Shown in pieces: positions 1 through 8,755 of a stretch of 64,000 nucleotides of DNA. Every line of letters starts with the position of its first letter. Position 1 is the first letter of the stretch. A model generated the notes under the pieces. The model was not told the DNA's origin, ran no database searches, and saw only the letters and a program-made list of their open reading frames with translations. The DNA is from Edaphobacter sp. 12200R-103 (GTDB taxonomy: Bacteria; Acidobacteriota; Terriglobia; Terriglobales; Acidobacteriaceae), in NCBI RefSeq assembly GCF_010093025.1, contig NZ_CP048114.1:372001-436000 (forward strand). Reading direction: 5' to 3'. The translations under genes and the position numbers were made by a program.

Positions 1-1
1 A

Positions 2-865
2 GTTGCGATCGCACGAAGGAAGGCCGATCCTTCTTCTGGGCTTGAGGGTAGACGAATCAGTAAGGTTGTTGTACCGATCACGCAGCCTATTGGTGAGATT
101 CAAAAACTTCTCGTCACGTCTGCCCCTACTCTACGGCTGAGTGACCTAGTTTTGACTCCGATCGTCCGAGAGCGGCTACAAGTCTTCGTCGATCAACAGA
201 GAGAGAGAGACACACTCCGCAGTCATGGCAAAGTGCCTCCAAGTCGTTTACTTATCATGGGGCCTCCTGGGTCTGGTAAGACGATGACCGCATCCGCATT
301 GGCCGGTGAATTACATCTTCCATTGCATTCCGTCCAACTAGATTCTGTGATCACCCGTTTTATGGGAGAGACGGCTTCTAAGCTGAGGATGATCTTCGAT
401 CAAATATCATCACGCCGCGGTGTCTATCTTTTTGATGAGTTCGATGCAATCGGCGGGAAACGGACTCTCGATAACGACGTAGGAGAAATGCGGCGCGTTC
501 TCAATTCCTTTCTTCAGTTCATGGAAGAGCCAAACGCCACGGACAGCGTCGTGATCGCCGCTACTAATCATCCGGAATTGCTGGATGAGGCGCTTTTCCG
601 TCGCTTTGATGATCTTGTGCGTTTTAAACTTCCGGACCTCTCGATGGTCGAGACTTTTCTCCGTGATCGGCTATCGCCATTTGAGACAACTAGAGTCGAT
701 TGGAACTCGATTGCGCAAGAGGGAGTTGGATTGTCTCAAGCGGAAATCGCAAAGGCATCCGACGAGGTCATCCGCGATTTAATCATTTCCCGCCGAAAAG
801 CTGTGACCAATGAGTCGCTCCACAAGGCCCTCGGCCACCGCAAACGATTGGCCGAAGCTCACTAA
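2..865 (+). CDS. AAA ATPase, IetA-like (5' end outside window)
   Basis: This is the ATPase half of an AAA-ATPase/subtilase pair of the IetAS type, described as a plasmid toxin-antitoxin module and later as an antiphage defence system. The reading frame is open back to base 2 with no ATG or GTG upstream, so the gene starts to the left; a TTG at 152 gives a 237-aa version that would lose the helical lead-in. Numbered from that TTG, Walker A GPPGSGKT is at 37-44, Walker B LFDEFD at 93-98, sensor-1 Asn at 139 in AATNHPE, and arginine-finger residues at 150-151. It ends 44 nt before the protease gene, on the same strand. The ATPase motifs look intact although its partner is truncated. The IetA assignment rests on motif style and gene order only. 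Confidence 0.8.
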   Translation, partial: VAIARRKADPSSGLEGRRISKVVVPITQPIGEIQKLLVTSAPTLRLSDLVLTPIVRERLQVFVDQQRERDTLRSHGKVPPSRLLIMGPPGSGKTMTASALAGELHLPLHSVQLDSVITRFMGETASKLRMIFDQISSRRGVYLFDEFDAIGGKRTLDNDVGEMRRVLNSFLQFMEEPNATDSVVIAATNHPELLDEALFRRFDDLVRFKLPDLSMVETFLRDRLSPFETTRVDWNSIAQEGVGLSQAEIAKASDEVIRDLIISRRKAVTNESLHKALGHRKRLAEAH

Positions 866-909
866 TGACAACCTGATGATTTCTGCTTTGTGAGGAACGA
901 CTCAGCACG

Positions 910-2097
910 ATGGCAACAAATAACCCGATTCCAGCTCCTCAGCACAATCTCGTACACCTTCGCATCGACAGCTTCGCGATTGGGCTCCGCTATAGCTCAC
1001 CACGTTCAGGTCGAACCGAACGCCCTCTGGCAATAGACCGTAGCGAACGCGCGAAACGATTGAAAGCAGAACTCTCTGCTGCATTCAATGCTGCCCGTAA
1101 ACGAGTAGCAACAAGACAGCTAAATTCAAAACGGAAACGGCCAGGCATATACGTAGAGGTTCGTAGTGAACCAGGGCAGCAGATTCCCGAACTGACTTGG
1201 ATGAGAAAAGGGATCAGACTCGGAGCCGTTCGTACAGAGGCAGATCACGTCCAAGTTGCAAGTCTCTTTGTTCCTGACGCTGCTACTTCTTTCTTTGAGG
1301 AGAAATTAGAAGCATTTGGCGAGGGAACGACCGGCGTAGGCAAAGTTCCTTATCGTGATCGATTCGAACATCTGGAGAATATTCAGGTGGCGACATTGAA
1401 CACACTGTGGACCGATACTCGTCCACTTCCTACTGACAGAGAAGCACCGATTTGGTGGGAATGCTGGTGCTGGCGTGACCAAGCGGAAGAGTTGCGCACC
1501 GTGGCGCACGAACTCAGCTTTCTTGTAAGCGATCGTATCCTGCGATTTCCGGATCTGGAGATAGTGCTAATCAATGGAAGTCTATCTTCGCTCGAAGAAA
1601 TCATCCATCAATCTTCTTCTCTTGAACGCATACGGTACGCTCTTGATTCTCCCGCATTCTTCACTGAAGTAGCGCATCGAGAACAACGGGCCTGGGTCGA
1701 AGATCTTCGTGAACGACTCGTCCCAGCTTTGCCCAGCAGTCCCGCAGTCTGCGTATTAGATACAGGCGTCACAAGATTGCACCCTTTACTAGATCAATCC
1801 CTCTTGCCTGAAGATTGTCTCTCTGTTGATCCTGCATGGGGAACAGACGATTCCCATCCTTGTGGCCATGGAACCAACATGGCGGGAGTGGTGCTTTATT
1901 CGGATCTAACATTTCCGTTAGCCGGTCAAGGGACTTTGTATCTGCCGTTCGGCCTCGAATCGGTCAAGATCATTCCCCCGCCACAACTGCTTCCGAATGA
2001 TCCGAAGAGTTATGGATCTATCACTCAATCCGCTGTTGCGACAGCAGAGGTAAATAAGCCGAATCGTCCAAGAACTTTCTGTATGGCGATTACCTGA
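910..2097 (+). pseudogene. S8 subtilase, IetS-like, truncated before the catalytic serine
   Basis: This is the N-terminal and early catalytic part of a subtilisin-like serine protease partnered with the AAA ATPase upstream. The catalytic Asp is in VLDTGV (Asp284) and the catalytic His in CGHGTNMAG (His320). The frame stops at residue 395, just after FCMAIT, so the GTSxA segment carrying the catalytic Ser is absent; family members continue for some hundreds of residues. The sequence after about 2085 does not continue the protease in any frame. It reads instead as the end of an excisionase-type helix-turn-helix protein, so the truncation is a recombination junction and not a simple frameshift. 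A start at ATG 910 fits the 44-nt spacing from the ATPase gene. The product should be proteolytically dead. Confidence 0.75.
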
Positions 2098-2240
2098 TTG
2101 CCAATCGGAAGTTGCCCACGCGTCGAATAGGGGGTAGAGTGCTGATTCCGGTGGCAGATCTACGCAAGTATGCGCGGGGCGATCATCCGGAACATATCGT
2201 GGCCGAGTCAGTGAGGTGCGTGCTCAGACAAGGCTGGCAG
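2083..2240 (+). pseudogene. Excisionase/MerR-like helix-turn-helix fragment
   Basis: In frame 3, from about 2083, the translation reads YGDYLIANRKLPTRRIGG followed by RVLIPVADLRKYARGDHP. This is the characteristic end of excisionase-family DNA-binding domains (recognition helix, RIGxRxLIP wing, then a helix). No start codon or first half of the domain is present. Its upstream end is fused to the truncated subtilase within a stretch of about 12 bases. It then runs into the hipB promoter region. I read it as a recombination scar from mobile-element activity, not an expressed gene. Confidence 0.6.
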
Positions 2241-2271
2241 GTAGTATTCAGCGCACAACCATTTTACCTCG

Positions 2272-2316
2272 TATACAAGGTAAAAATTGCCATAGACCCG
2301 GCGAAAACCTTGTATA
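2272..2316 (+). promoter_or_regulatory. Inverted repeat, candidate HipB operator
   Basis: A perfect 10-bp inverted repeat has half-sites TATACAAGGT (2272-2281) and ACCTTGTATA (2307-2316), with centres 35 bp apart. It lies directly upstream of the hipB start at 2325, and the right half overlaps a TATATT that could be a -10 element. HipB proteins are known to repress their own operon by binding palindromic promoter operators. This sequence is not the E. coli HipB consensus, so binding is inferred from position and symmetry. Confidence 0.55.
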
Positions 2317-2324
2317 TTAGGTAT

Positions 2325-2603
2325 GTGCTGACCTTGATTCAAATTGGTGAGATCGTTGCTACCAAACGTAGAGCGCTTGGTTTGAGCCAGGCTACGCTCG
2401 CGAGACAGGCAAGAGTTGGCCATTCAACACTGGACGCATTGGAGAATGGCCGAATTGGCGAGCTCGGTTATTCGAAAATAACCAGAATTCTTACAGCACT
2501 CAGCCTTGAGCTGACGATCCAGGAAGCAGCGAACCGCCGCCCCACTTTGGAAGAGTTGATGGAAGAGGACCGCGATGATCAAAGTTTGGACCGACGGCGC
2601 TGA
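2325..2603 (+). CDS. hipB: HipB-like XRE-family antitoxin/repressor
   Basis: This 92-aa helix-turn-helix protein should neutralise the HipA kinase and repress the operon. The XRE domain covers about residues 8-65, with the typical segments RRALGLSQATLARQARV and STLDALENGRI. The frame is open further upstream to a TTG at 2112, but that part encodes the excisionase remnant and promoter DNA, so I place the start at GTG 2325, after the inverted repeat. A TTG at 2334 is the alternative. The last 29 nt overlap the start of hipA, indicating translational coupling. Antitoxin-before-toxin order is standard for hipBA. Confidence 0.75.
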   Translation: MLTLIQIGEIVATKRRALGLSQATLARQARVGHSTLDALENGRIGELGYSKITRILTALSLELTIQEAANRRPTLEELMEEDRDDQSLDRRR

Positions 2604-3813
2604 AGCCGGCTTGCTTGATCGCTCCGGACAGCGCGGCACCACATTTCTCTATCAACCCGGAGCCCCTGAGCCACGCGCCGTTTCTGTGACGATGCCTGTG
2701 CGCCTAGCTTCATGGGACATCTCGTATGGAATCGCACCCATTTTCGAGATGAACCTTCCTGAAGGTGTACTGAGAGAACGCTTGCGTCTTGCTTTTGCAA
2801 AAGCCATCGGGACATTCGACGACTACGATCTGCTGGGCATTGTCGGCCGATCACAGGTGGGCCGCATTCGCTACACCGGGCAGGAAGAATCCCTCAATGA
2901 GGACGTTCCCTTCCAGTCCGTGGACGAAATCCTCTCTCGTCGACGCCAAGGTGATCTCTTCCATCACCTCTTGGACAAGTTCGCTTCCTTCTCGGGCATC
3001 AGTGGCGTTCAGCCAAAGTTTTTGATCCGCGATGAGGATGCGTTTTCAAAGACAGCATTTGATGGGGCGCGTCTGTCCGAGAGCTATCGCGGCGCTACAC
3101 ATATCGTGAAGTTCTGGGAGGCGCGAGAGTATCCGCAACTCGCAGCAAACGAGTACTTCTGTTTGAGAGTCGCTGAGAAGTGCGGCCTTGATGTACCGCC
3201 TTACCGACTCGCAGAGGATGGGGCGGCACTCGTCGTCGATCGATTTGATCTCCGGGCCGACGGCAGCTATCGAGGGTTCGAAGATTTCTGCGTCCTCAAT
3301 GGCAAGGGGACTGACAAGAAGTACAGTGGCAGCTACGAGACTTCAATACTTAAGCGATTCGCGCAATTTGCCAATTCGCCGCATGTCAATAGCGACCTGG
3401 AAAAGCTATTCACCCTTATCGCACTCAACTGCGCGCTCCGCAACGGAGACGCTCACCTCAAGAACTTCGGCATTATTTATGACGACGTTCTCGGTGAAGC
3501 TCGTCTCGCGCCTGTATATGACCTAGTGACAACATCGGTCTACATCCCAAAGGACGGGATGGCTCTGACGTTGAACGGAAGCACGCGTTGGCCCACCGCT
3601 CGAGAGCTTCAACTGCTCGGCGAAACTCGCGCAGCCTGTACTCCTGCACAGGTAAGAGGTGTGCTGTCACGCATCGCGGAGGCTATCGAGGAAGCGTCCT
3701 CGGAAATGCAAAACTACATTAAGGATCACGTTGCATTCGCTGATGTTGGCGAGGGAATGCTCAAAGCCTGGCGTAAAGGTATCGCGGAGTCGTTGAGCCC
3801 TCGCACCTCATAG
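2575..3813 (+). CDS. hipA: HipA-type serine/threonine kinase toxin
   Basis: A 412-aa HipA-family toxin kinase. In E. coli, HipA phosphorylates glutamyl-tRNA synthetase and induces persistence; the target here is unknown. An N-terminal HipA_N domain covers about residues 1-105. SGVQPK at 143-148 matches the family's ATP-pocket segment, HIVKF at 176-180 carries the ATP-binding lysine, NGDAHLKNF at 290-298 is the catalytic loop with Asp292, and LAPVYDL at 311-317 holds the metal-binding Asp316. Length and motifs are complete, so it appears functional. ATG 2575 lies inside the end of hipB. The gene sits in a tRNA-Leu-linked island with other toxin-antitoxin and defence remnants. Confidence 0.88.
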   Translation: MIKVWTDGAEAGLLDRSGQRGTTFLYQPGAPEPRAVSVTMPVRLASWDISYGIAPIFEMNLPEGVLRERLRLAFAKAIGTFDDYDLLGIVGRSQVGRIRYTGQEESLNEDVPFQSVDEILSRRRQGDLFHHLLDKFASFSGISGVQPKFLIRDEDAFSKTAFDGARLSESYRGATHIVKFWEAREYPQLAANEYFCLRVAEKCGLDVPPYRLAEDGAALVVDRFDLRADGSYRGFEDFCVLNGKGTDKKYSGSYETSILKRFAQFANSPHVNSDLEKLFTLIALNCALRNGDAHLKNFGIIYDDVLGEARLAPVYDLVTTSVYIPKDGMALTLNGSTRWPTARELQLLGETRAACTPAQVRGVLSRIAEAIEEASSEMQNYIKDHVAFADVGEGMLKAWRKGIAESLSPRTS

Positions 3814-3977
3814 TCTCGGAGGCCACTTCCAGCATGGATGCTTCAGAACAGTTCAGTTCGGCAGTTGCGGGACTGGCAGACACGGCTTGACTGAGGCGGT
3901 ATCGAGCTCCATCGCCTTGAGGCAGGACAACGCAAGGCATATCTTTCTGAACGTATCGTAGCTTAGGGGATGATGCC

Positions 3978-4304
3978 GTGAAGACACTGAAAAGGATGGA
4001 AACAAACAAAGTAGCCCGTGCAATCGAAGTAGATGCTGGGCACGCGTTGCCAGGGCTACGTGATTCGCTGGCACAAGCGAACAAGGGCCGGTTTCAGCAG
4101 GTTCATACGCCTGAGCAGATCGTAGAACGCCGTCGCGGTCGCCGTATGGGAAGAAGAGGGGAGCTAACTAAAGAGGTGGTCACAATCCAGTTGGATACCG
4201 ATGTGATTGCTGTGCTCTGTGCAAGCGGCGACGGATGGCAGACCCGCGTCAATGATGCGCTACGCGCCTCTTTGTCTTTGTGTGGAAAGATCGATCCCGC
4301 ATAA
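3978..4304 (+). CDS. Orphan BrnA-like antitoxin (ribbon-helix-helix type)
   Basis: A 108-aa basic protein whose C-terminal half matches the BrnA antitoxin style: VVTIQLDTDVIAVLCASGDG followed by WQTRVNDALRASL. In complete systems a BrnT ribonuclease is encoded just upstream; here the 164 bp before it hold only intergenic sequence after hipA, so it looks orphaned. GTG 3978 is chosen because AGGGGA at 3965-3970 is well placed as a ribosome binding site; ATG 3996 is an alternative without one. A positively charged stretch (RRRGRRMGRRG) lies around residues 50-62. It could regulate itself or act in trans on another toxin. Confidence 0.6.
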   Translation: MKTLKRMETNKVARAIEVDAGHALPGLRDSLAQANKGRFQQVHTPEQIVERRRGRRMGRRGELTKEVVTIQLDTDVIAVLCASGDGWQTRVNDALRASLSLCGKIDPA

Positions 4305-4410
4305 CGCCGAGTACCCATTATCCTGGCCTTCCCGATTTCGATATACGGCAGAGGTACAGCCGTCGGACAGAAGTCCGCTGTGTCTAGCGAACGTCCTTCG
4401 TCTGCGAGAC

Positions 4411-4521
4411 AGCCACCAAACAGCCATCAAGATCGTCCGTCGGAGTTTCAATCCGCTGTGTGTCGGGAAGCATTTTGCACCATTTTTAGTGCAATTAGTG
4501 GTGGCTGTTTTGATGGCTGTT
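4411..4521. repeat. Inverted/iterated AACAGCCA repeats
   Basis: AGCCACC (4411-4417) and AACAGCCATCAA (4419-4430) recur in inverted orientation as GGTGGCT (4499-4505) and TTGATGGCTGTT (4510-4521). The 12-bp pair is perfect. The two modules also occur in swapped order, so this is a set of short iterated sites and not one long hairpin. Position, 130-240 bp before the tRNA-derived attachment repeat, suggests integrase or accessory-factor binding sites, but that is inference. Confidence 0.4.
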
Positions 4522-4653
4522 CGTTGCCAACTTTCCTGCTTTTGGCTGCGTCGCATTGCAATGTGCCTCTGGCTATTATCTATATGTAAATAGGACGTTT
4601 ATTGCGATTTAGTGCAGCGCTATGCAAGGCCCTGCAAAACCTCTAAAATCAGA

Positions 4654-4710
4654 CTCAAAATCCGCCGACCCTTGCGGTCGTGGGGGTTCGACCCCCCCCT
4701 CCCGGCACCA
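4654..4710 (+). repeat. tRNA-Leu(CAA) 3'-half, attachment-site copy 1
   Basis: The sequence starts with an anticodon loop CTCAAAA, followed by a variable arm, a T arm GGGGGTTCGACCCCC and an acceptor strand ending CCCGGCACCA. The 5' half needed for a tRNA (acceptor strand, D arm, first half of the anticodon stem) is missing, so it is not a gene. The same block, from AAAATCCGCCGA on, recurs at 13589-13639. Partial 3' tRNA copies are the usual trace left by tyrosine-integrase elements inserting at a tRNA gene. The intact tRNA-Leu should lie outside the window. Confidence 0.75.
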
Positions 4711-4770
4711 ACTATCCATTGTGTTTTCAGTAGTTTGTGAGGGGTTTAGCTGAGCCCTCGAATAATTCCA

Positions 4771-4789
4771 GGTACAAAATCAGGTACAG
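4771..4789. repeat. GGTACA paired motif, copy 1
   Basis: GGTACAAAATCAGGTACAG lies 60 bp after the tRNA repeat. A version with 16 of 19 identical bases lies 82 bp after the second tRNA repeat (13722-13740). Two direct GGTACA units 12 bp apart at both sites suggest integrase arm-type binding sites shared by related elements. Confidence 0.45.
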
Positions 4790-5383
4790 TGCGCATCCTC
4801 CTTATTTTCAACAAGTTGAAGATGGCTGGCGCACATCCTTTGGCCGCAACCTATCTATGGTTATGCTCGTTTACGCTTAACTATGGAATGCGCAGCGGAT
4901 AATTGGTCCGCCGACACCGCCGCAACCTAAGTTTTCTATCCCTTTTAGATCAAACTCGGGCCAGATCGGAGGGCAAGTTCCAAAGGCAAACTCGCTGTCG
5001 TTGTGCGTAGACTTAGAAGACCCCACTTCCCTGACCGTCGGCGAGTTTCGAGTTAGATATTGAAAGCAGGAGATTCGAGCATAAGCTGGGATTAATCACC
5101 AACCTGTCAAAGTTGCATTCCCTGAACATCCAGGACAACTATCAGGGCCTCTTCTCTGAGCGGATTGCTCAATCCGGCGATGCTGGTGTAGTTGTTCCTC
5201 GGAGTTGCTAGGAATAAACACGCCTAACATTCCGTTTTCAGCTAATTCGCCCCCCTCTACACCGCTGCAGAGTTGCTTTAAGGTTTCGACTTTACGATTG
5301 ACAGCTTTTTTCCAGCTTTCTAACATGGCCTCACAGCCCATAAGAAACTGACAGGAACAAAGCTCTCTGGGCGGAGGCTCGTC

Positions 5384-8350
5384 TTGCGTCGTTTGTGTAT
5401 CTGCCTGGTCATTCTGTTATCCGTTTTGCCTGTCTCGAGTGAGACCTTTCAAGCTGTACGTCATCTACATGTCTCGATACTCGGCGGGGTGGCGATTCAG
5501 GCAGACTTCAATGGAGACGGCCGACCTGACTTCTTTTACTACGACCCTCTTTACAGACCGAATACTTCCATCCGGACCGAAATCCTGCTTTCGCATGCAG
5601 ATGGCAGCTATTCCGATCCGTTAGCCGTATCGCTGGACGGCACCCCGCAGCAATGCCATCCCTATGACATCAATGGTGACCACTTCGCCGACCTTGTCTG
5701 CATCTCGTTCGCATCGGGATCCCCTGCGTTGCAGGTCATGTACTCCTTTATCGGGAACGGAGATGGTACTTTCCAGCCGTCCATTCGCACAGATATCTCC
5801 ATCAACAACGATTTTTATTCATCCGTTGGCGTCACCATAGCAGGAGACATCAACGGCGACGGCAAACTCGATGTGATTCTTACCAATCTGGACCGGCTCA
5901 ATACGATCTATCCGATGCTCGGCGATGGAGCGGGACACTTCACTCTCGGCAAGCCATTGAATCTGCGCTACTACAGTTCAGGAGTCCGCCTTTACGACGA
6001 ATTGCATGACGTTAATGGCGATGGCAAACTCGATCTTCTGTACGGACAGCCGCTTCAGGTCTATCTCGGCAACGGAGATGGTACGTTCACGTCTGGATTC
6101 ATCGCTGGAAACTACCAGAATTGCTTCTTTACCGACTTCGATAACGACCAACACCTTGATGCAGAGTGTGTGGACATAAGCTCCAACTCAAACATAATTC
6201 TGCATGGCAATCCGGACGGCACCTTCAATACCACGCCGATTGCGACGCCTGACTTTAGCAATACAACGGTTCTCGCCATAAAGGACTTGAATGGAGATGG
6301 CATGCCGGATGTGATCAGCCTCGGCCCCAAAGGGACGATCATCTATCTCGGTAAACCAGGGCTTAAATTTGCGCCTCCCATCGCCTATTCGTTTTCTGCG
6401 GGATACAGCAACTTCGGAGTGACCGATCCTCTGATCGACGACTACAACGGCGACGGAATCCTTGATCTGGCGACCACGGCTTTCGATGGTATCTACATCG
6501 CATATGGCCGTGGAGATGGTTCCTTCCGCGCGCCACGCCCGACCGAATCGGGAACGGCCATCGGAGGAATCGCTGTGGGGGACTTCGATGAGGATGGCGC
6601 GCCGGACGTCATTACTTCGGGTAGTCCAAGCCTCCTGCTAAACCATGGAAAAGGAGATGGCACCTTCGCCACATCAACACCGATTCAAAGGGACGGTCTG
6701 GCGGCGAACGCGGGAATATCCTCCCAGGTGTTTCAGGGAGACTTCAACGGCGATGGTCATCTTGACCTGGTTACCAACAATAGCGGCTCGTTGGCACAGA
6801 TCTTCTTCGGGAAGGGTGACGGTACATTCAGCGACCCGGTTTTCGCGAGCTCTACCTTCAACTTCATTCCGTTTCAAGGCGCGGTCGTCGCTGACATCAA
6901 TGGTGATGGACGCGCGGACCTGATAGCACCGAATAATTCTTATCCCACGGGAGACGTGTGGGTGATGCTCTCCAATGGAGACGGAAGTTTCTCTGCGCAG
7001 TCGATCGCCACCTTCAACAGCGCTCTGTCTGTTGCGGCGGGCGATGTGAACGGAGACAACAAACTCGACCTGGTTGTTTCGATTGCTGGAGGAGTCCAAA
7101 TCTTTTTAGGGAAGGGCGATGGCACATTCAATCAAGTCGTTTCGGCTCCTGCTGCGCCTTCTACCGGCAACGGAACTTTCAGTCCTGGCCAGGCTGTCTT
7201 CGGGGACTTTGATGGCGATGGGAAGAGAGACTTTGTCGTCACAAACAATCTGAGTACTTACTATCTGACCATTTATTACGGCAACGGCGATGGTACCTTC
7301 TCCGCTCCATCCACCATCGCGACGGGCGTTTCTCCAACGGGGTTGTTTTTGAATCTTGCTGCGCATGACCTGAACGGCGACGGCTTGGACGATCTGCTAT
7401 ACAGCGGCAGCAGCATATACCAGGTGGCAGAGATCTCTATCCTGCATGCCAAGCCGGGCCGTACCTTCGATGCAGGCATGGGGCTGCTGGCTGGTTTCGG
7501 TACGTTGACCCCATCGATTGCAGACTTCAACAAAGATGGACGGCCCGACCTGCTGTTCTCGAACTCCTATGCTTCTCCGGGCATCTTCACCGTCCTGTTG
7601 AATCGGGAGTCCACCGGTACGACCCTTACTGTGGACCATACCGCCATCCAGTACGGCCAGGGTGCAGGTTTTACTGCGCAGGTTACATTCTCCGCCGATA
7701 GCACCTCTGCGCCGCCCCCGTCGGCAACAGTCATTCTCAGTGGACTGCCCGGTAGCCCCGTCACTCTCCCGATCGCATTTTCGTCTCCTGGCGCCAATGC
7801 TCCTTTCTCCGGAACAGCACGGTATGAGGCTATCAATCTGCTGCCTGGCACATACAACGTGACCGCAAGGCTTAATGCGAGTTGCTGCCTCACTCCATCG
7901 AAGTCTGCAGTCACAACCCTTGTAGTGGCCCCCGCGGCGACAACAACCACTCTTGCGCTGACTCCAGTACCACCACTGACAGGCCAACCGGCTACTCTTC
8001 GTGTACAGGTAAGCAGCCAAACGACTGTGACCTCAGGCACGATCACCTTCTTCGATCAGGGCACGCAGATTGGTACCGCGCCTGTTGCGTCCGGGGCAGC
8101 CAGTTTTACCACTTCACCGTTGTCTGCAGGCGCGCATAGCATTACGGCGGTGTTTGCAAGCGACCAGAACTTCCTCACCTCTAGTTCGCAACCGCTCACC
8201 GTCACGGTCTTCGATCGTGGCTATCAACTCACGGCAGCTCAAACAAATCTCTCGCTCGGCGCCAACGGCAGCACGGACCTTGTGACACTTTCGCCGGTGC
8301 AGGGCTTCTACGGCAAGGTAACTCTAAGCTGGCTCGGTCACGCCGGCTGA
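5384..8350 (+). CDS. Secreted FG-GAP/VCBS beta-propeller protein with Ig-like repeats (3' frameshift)
   Basis: A 988-aa exported protein of unknown ligand. A signal peptide covers about residues 1-20 (MRRLCICLVILLSVLPVSS). Residues 30-740 contain about fourteen calcium-binding loops of the form DxNGDGxxD, such as DFNGDGRPD, DINGDGKLD and DYNGDGILD, the hallmark of FG-GAP/VCBS propeller blades. Two Ig-like domains follow (about 745-850 and 855-955). TTG 5384 is used because GGAGG lies about 7 nt upstream and the signal peptide begins there. The frame ends at WLGHAG, but the next frame continues the same domain to 8747, so the natural gene is about 1,120 codons. It lies between two tRNA-Leu repeats together with another giant surface protein. 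Confidence 0.85.
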   Translation: MRRLCICLVILLSVLPVSSETFQAVRHLHVSILGGVAIQADFNGDGRPDFFYYDPLYRPNTSIRTEILLSHADGSYSDPLAVSLDGTPQQCHPYDINGDHFADLVCISFASGSPALQVMYSFIGNGDGTFQPSIRTDISINNDFYSSVGVTIAGDINGDGKLDVILTNLDRLNTIYPMLGDGAGHFTLGKPLNLRYYSSGVRLYDELHDVNGDGKLDLLYGQPLQVYLGNGDGTFTSGFIAGNYQNCFFTDFDNDQHLDAECVDISSNSNIILHGNPDGTFNTTPIATPDFSNTTVLAIKDLNGDGMPDVISLGPKGTIIYLGKPGLKFAPPIAYSFSAGYSNFGVTDPLIDDYNGDGILDLATTAFDGIYIAYGRGDGSFRAPRPTESGTAIGGIAVGDFDEDGAPDVITSGSPSLLLNHGKGDGTFATSTPIQRDGLAANAGISSQVFQGDFNGDGHLDLVTNNSGSLAQIFFGKGDGTFSDPVFASSTFNFIPFQGAVVADINGDGRADLIAPNNSYPTGDVWVMLSNGDGSFSAQSIATFNSALSVAAGDVNGDNKLDLVVSIAGGVQIFLGKGDGTFNQVVSAPAAPSTGNGTFSPGQAVFGDFDGDGKRDFVVTNNLSTYYLTIYYGNGDGTFSAPSTIATGVSPTGLFLNLAAHDLNGDGLDDLLYSGSSIYQVAEISILHAKPGRTFDAGMGLLAGFGTLTPSIADFNKDGRPDLLFSNSYASPGIFTVLLNRESTGTTLTVDHTAIQYGQGAGFTAQVTFSADSTSAPPPSATVILSGLPGSPVTLPIAFSSPGANAPFSGTARYEAINLLPGTYNVTARLNASCCLTPSKSAVTTLVVAPAATTTTLALTPVPPLTGQPATLRVQVSSQTTVTSGTITFFDQGTQIGTAPVASGAASFTTSPLSAGAHSITAVFASDQNFLTSSSQPLTVTVFDRGYQLTAAQTNLSLGANGSTDLVTLSPVQGFYGKVTLSWLGHAG

Positions 8351-8747
8351 CAGCATCACAGCTGCCACTTTGCCGACATGCAGCTTGTCGCCAAGCGTCG
8401 TTACTCTGACAGGAACTCCGGTCAACTCTACTCTCACTATCTCCGACAACAAGAGCAGTACCACGGCAGCGTCTGCAAGTGTACTTCCCGGCGGATGGGT
8501 GGGTTTGTGCCTTGTTGTCCTCGTCTCTGCACTCTTACTCAGACAGAATCGTCTCTCGTGGAGCGCCTTTGCCACGCTCGTTGTCATGCATGCGGTGACA
8601 CTGCTTTCGGGATGTGCAGGACGAGTGGTGAGCCCCTCTGCAGCTGCTAATGCGGCCATAAAAAACTACACCGTTACCGTTACTGCTTCGAGCGACATGC
8701 CAGGATCGGCCCCTGCTCCCCTCACGATCACAGTACACCGAGAGTAG
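8331..8747 (+). pseudogene. Frameshifted C-terminus of the FG-GAP protein
   Basis: In frame 3 the sequence continues the interrupted protein: SVTPADSITAATLPTCSLSP, then VVTLTGTPVNSTLTI, a hydrophobic helix (VGLCLVVLVSALLL), a basic turn, a second hydrophobic segment ending LLSGCAG, and a final strand motif KNYTVTVTAS...PLTITV. Dropping one base near 8330-8336 restores a single frame. The same helix-basic-helix-GCA-YTxxV arrangement closes the next gene, so this is clearly the missing tail. Whether the frameshift is real or an assembly error cannot be told from sequence alone. Confidence 0.75.
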
Positions 8748-8755
8748 AGATCGTT

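Larger units (their letters stand above)
4305..5383. other. Intergenic island boundary with repeats
   Basis: No convincing gene is seen in this 1.08-kb stretch. It holds a cluster of GGCTGTT-type repeats (4411-4521), the tRNA-Leu 3'-half copy (4654-4710), and the paired GGTACA motif (4771-4789). An 81-codon frame on the minus strand (5096-5341) has no recognisable domain and is not called. Confidence 0.6.

Noticed and set aside
4654..4710. A tRNA-Leu gene
   Set aside because: Only the 3' half is present (anticodon loop to CCA). The 5' acceptor strand, D arm and first anticodon strand do not occur upstream, so it cannot fold as a tRNA. The same holds for 13589-13639.
5096..5341. 81-codon minus-strand frame
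   Set aside because: No domain, no ribosome binding site, lies in an island-boundary intergenic region.
7397..8046. Minus-strand frames of 159-207 codons
   Set aside because: Antisense to the well-supported FG-GAP protein; Cys/Arg-rich nonsense composition.
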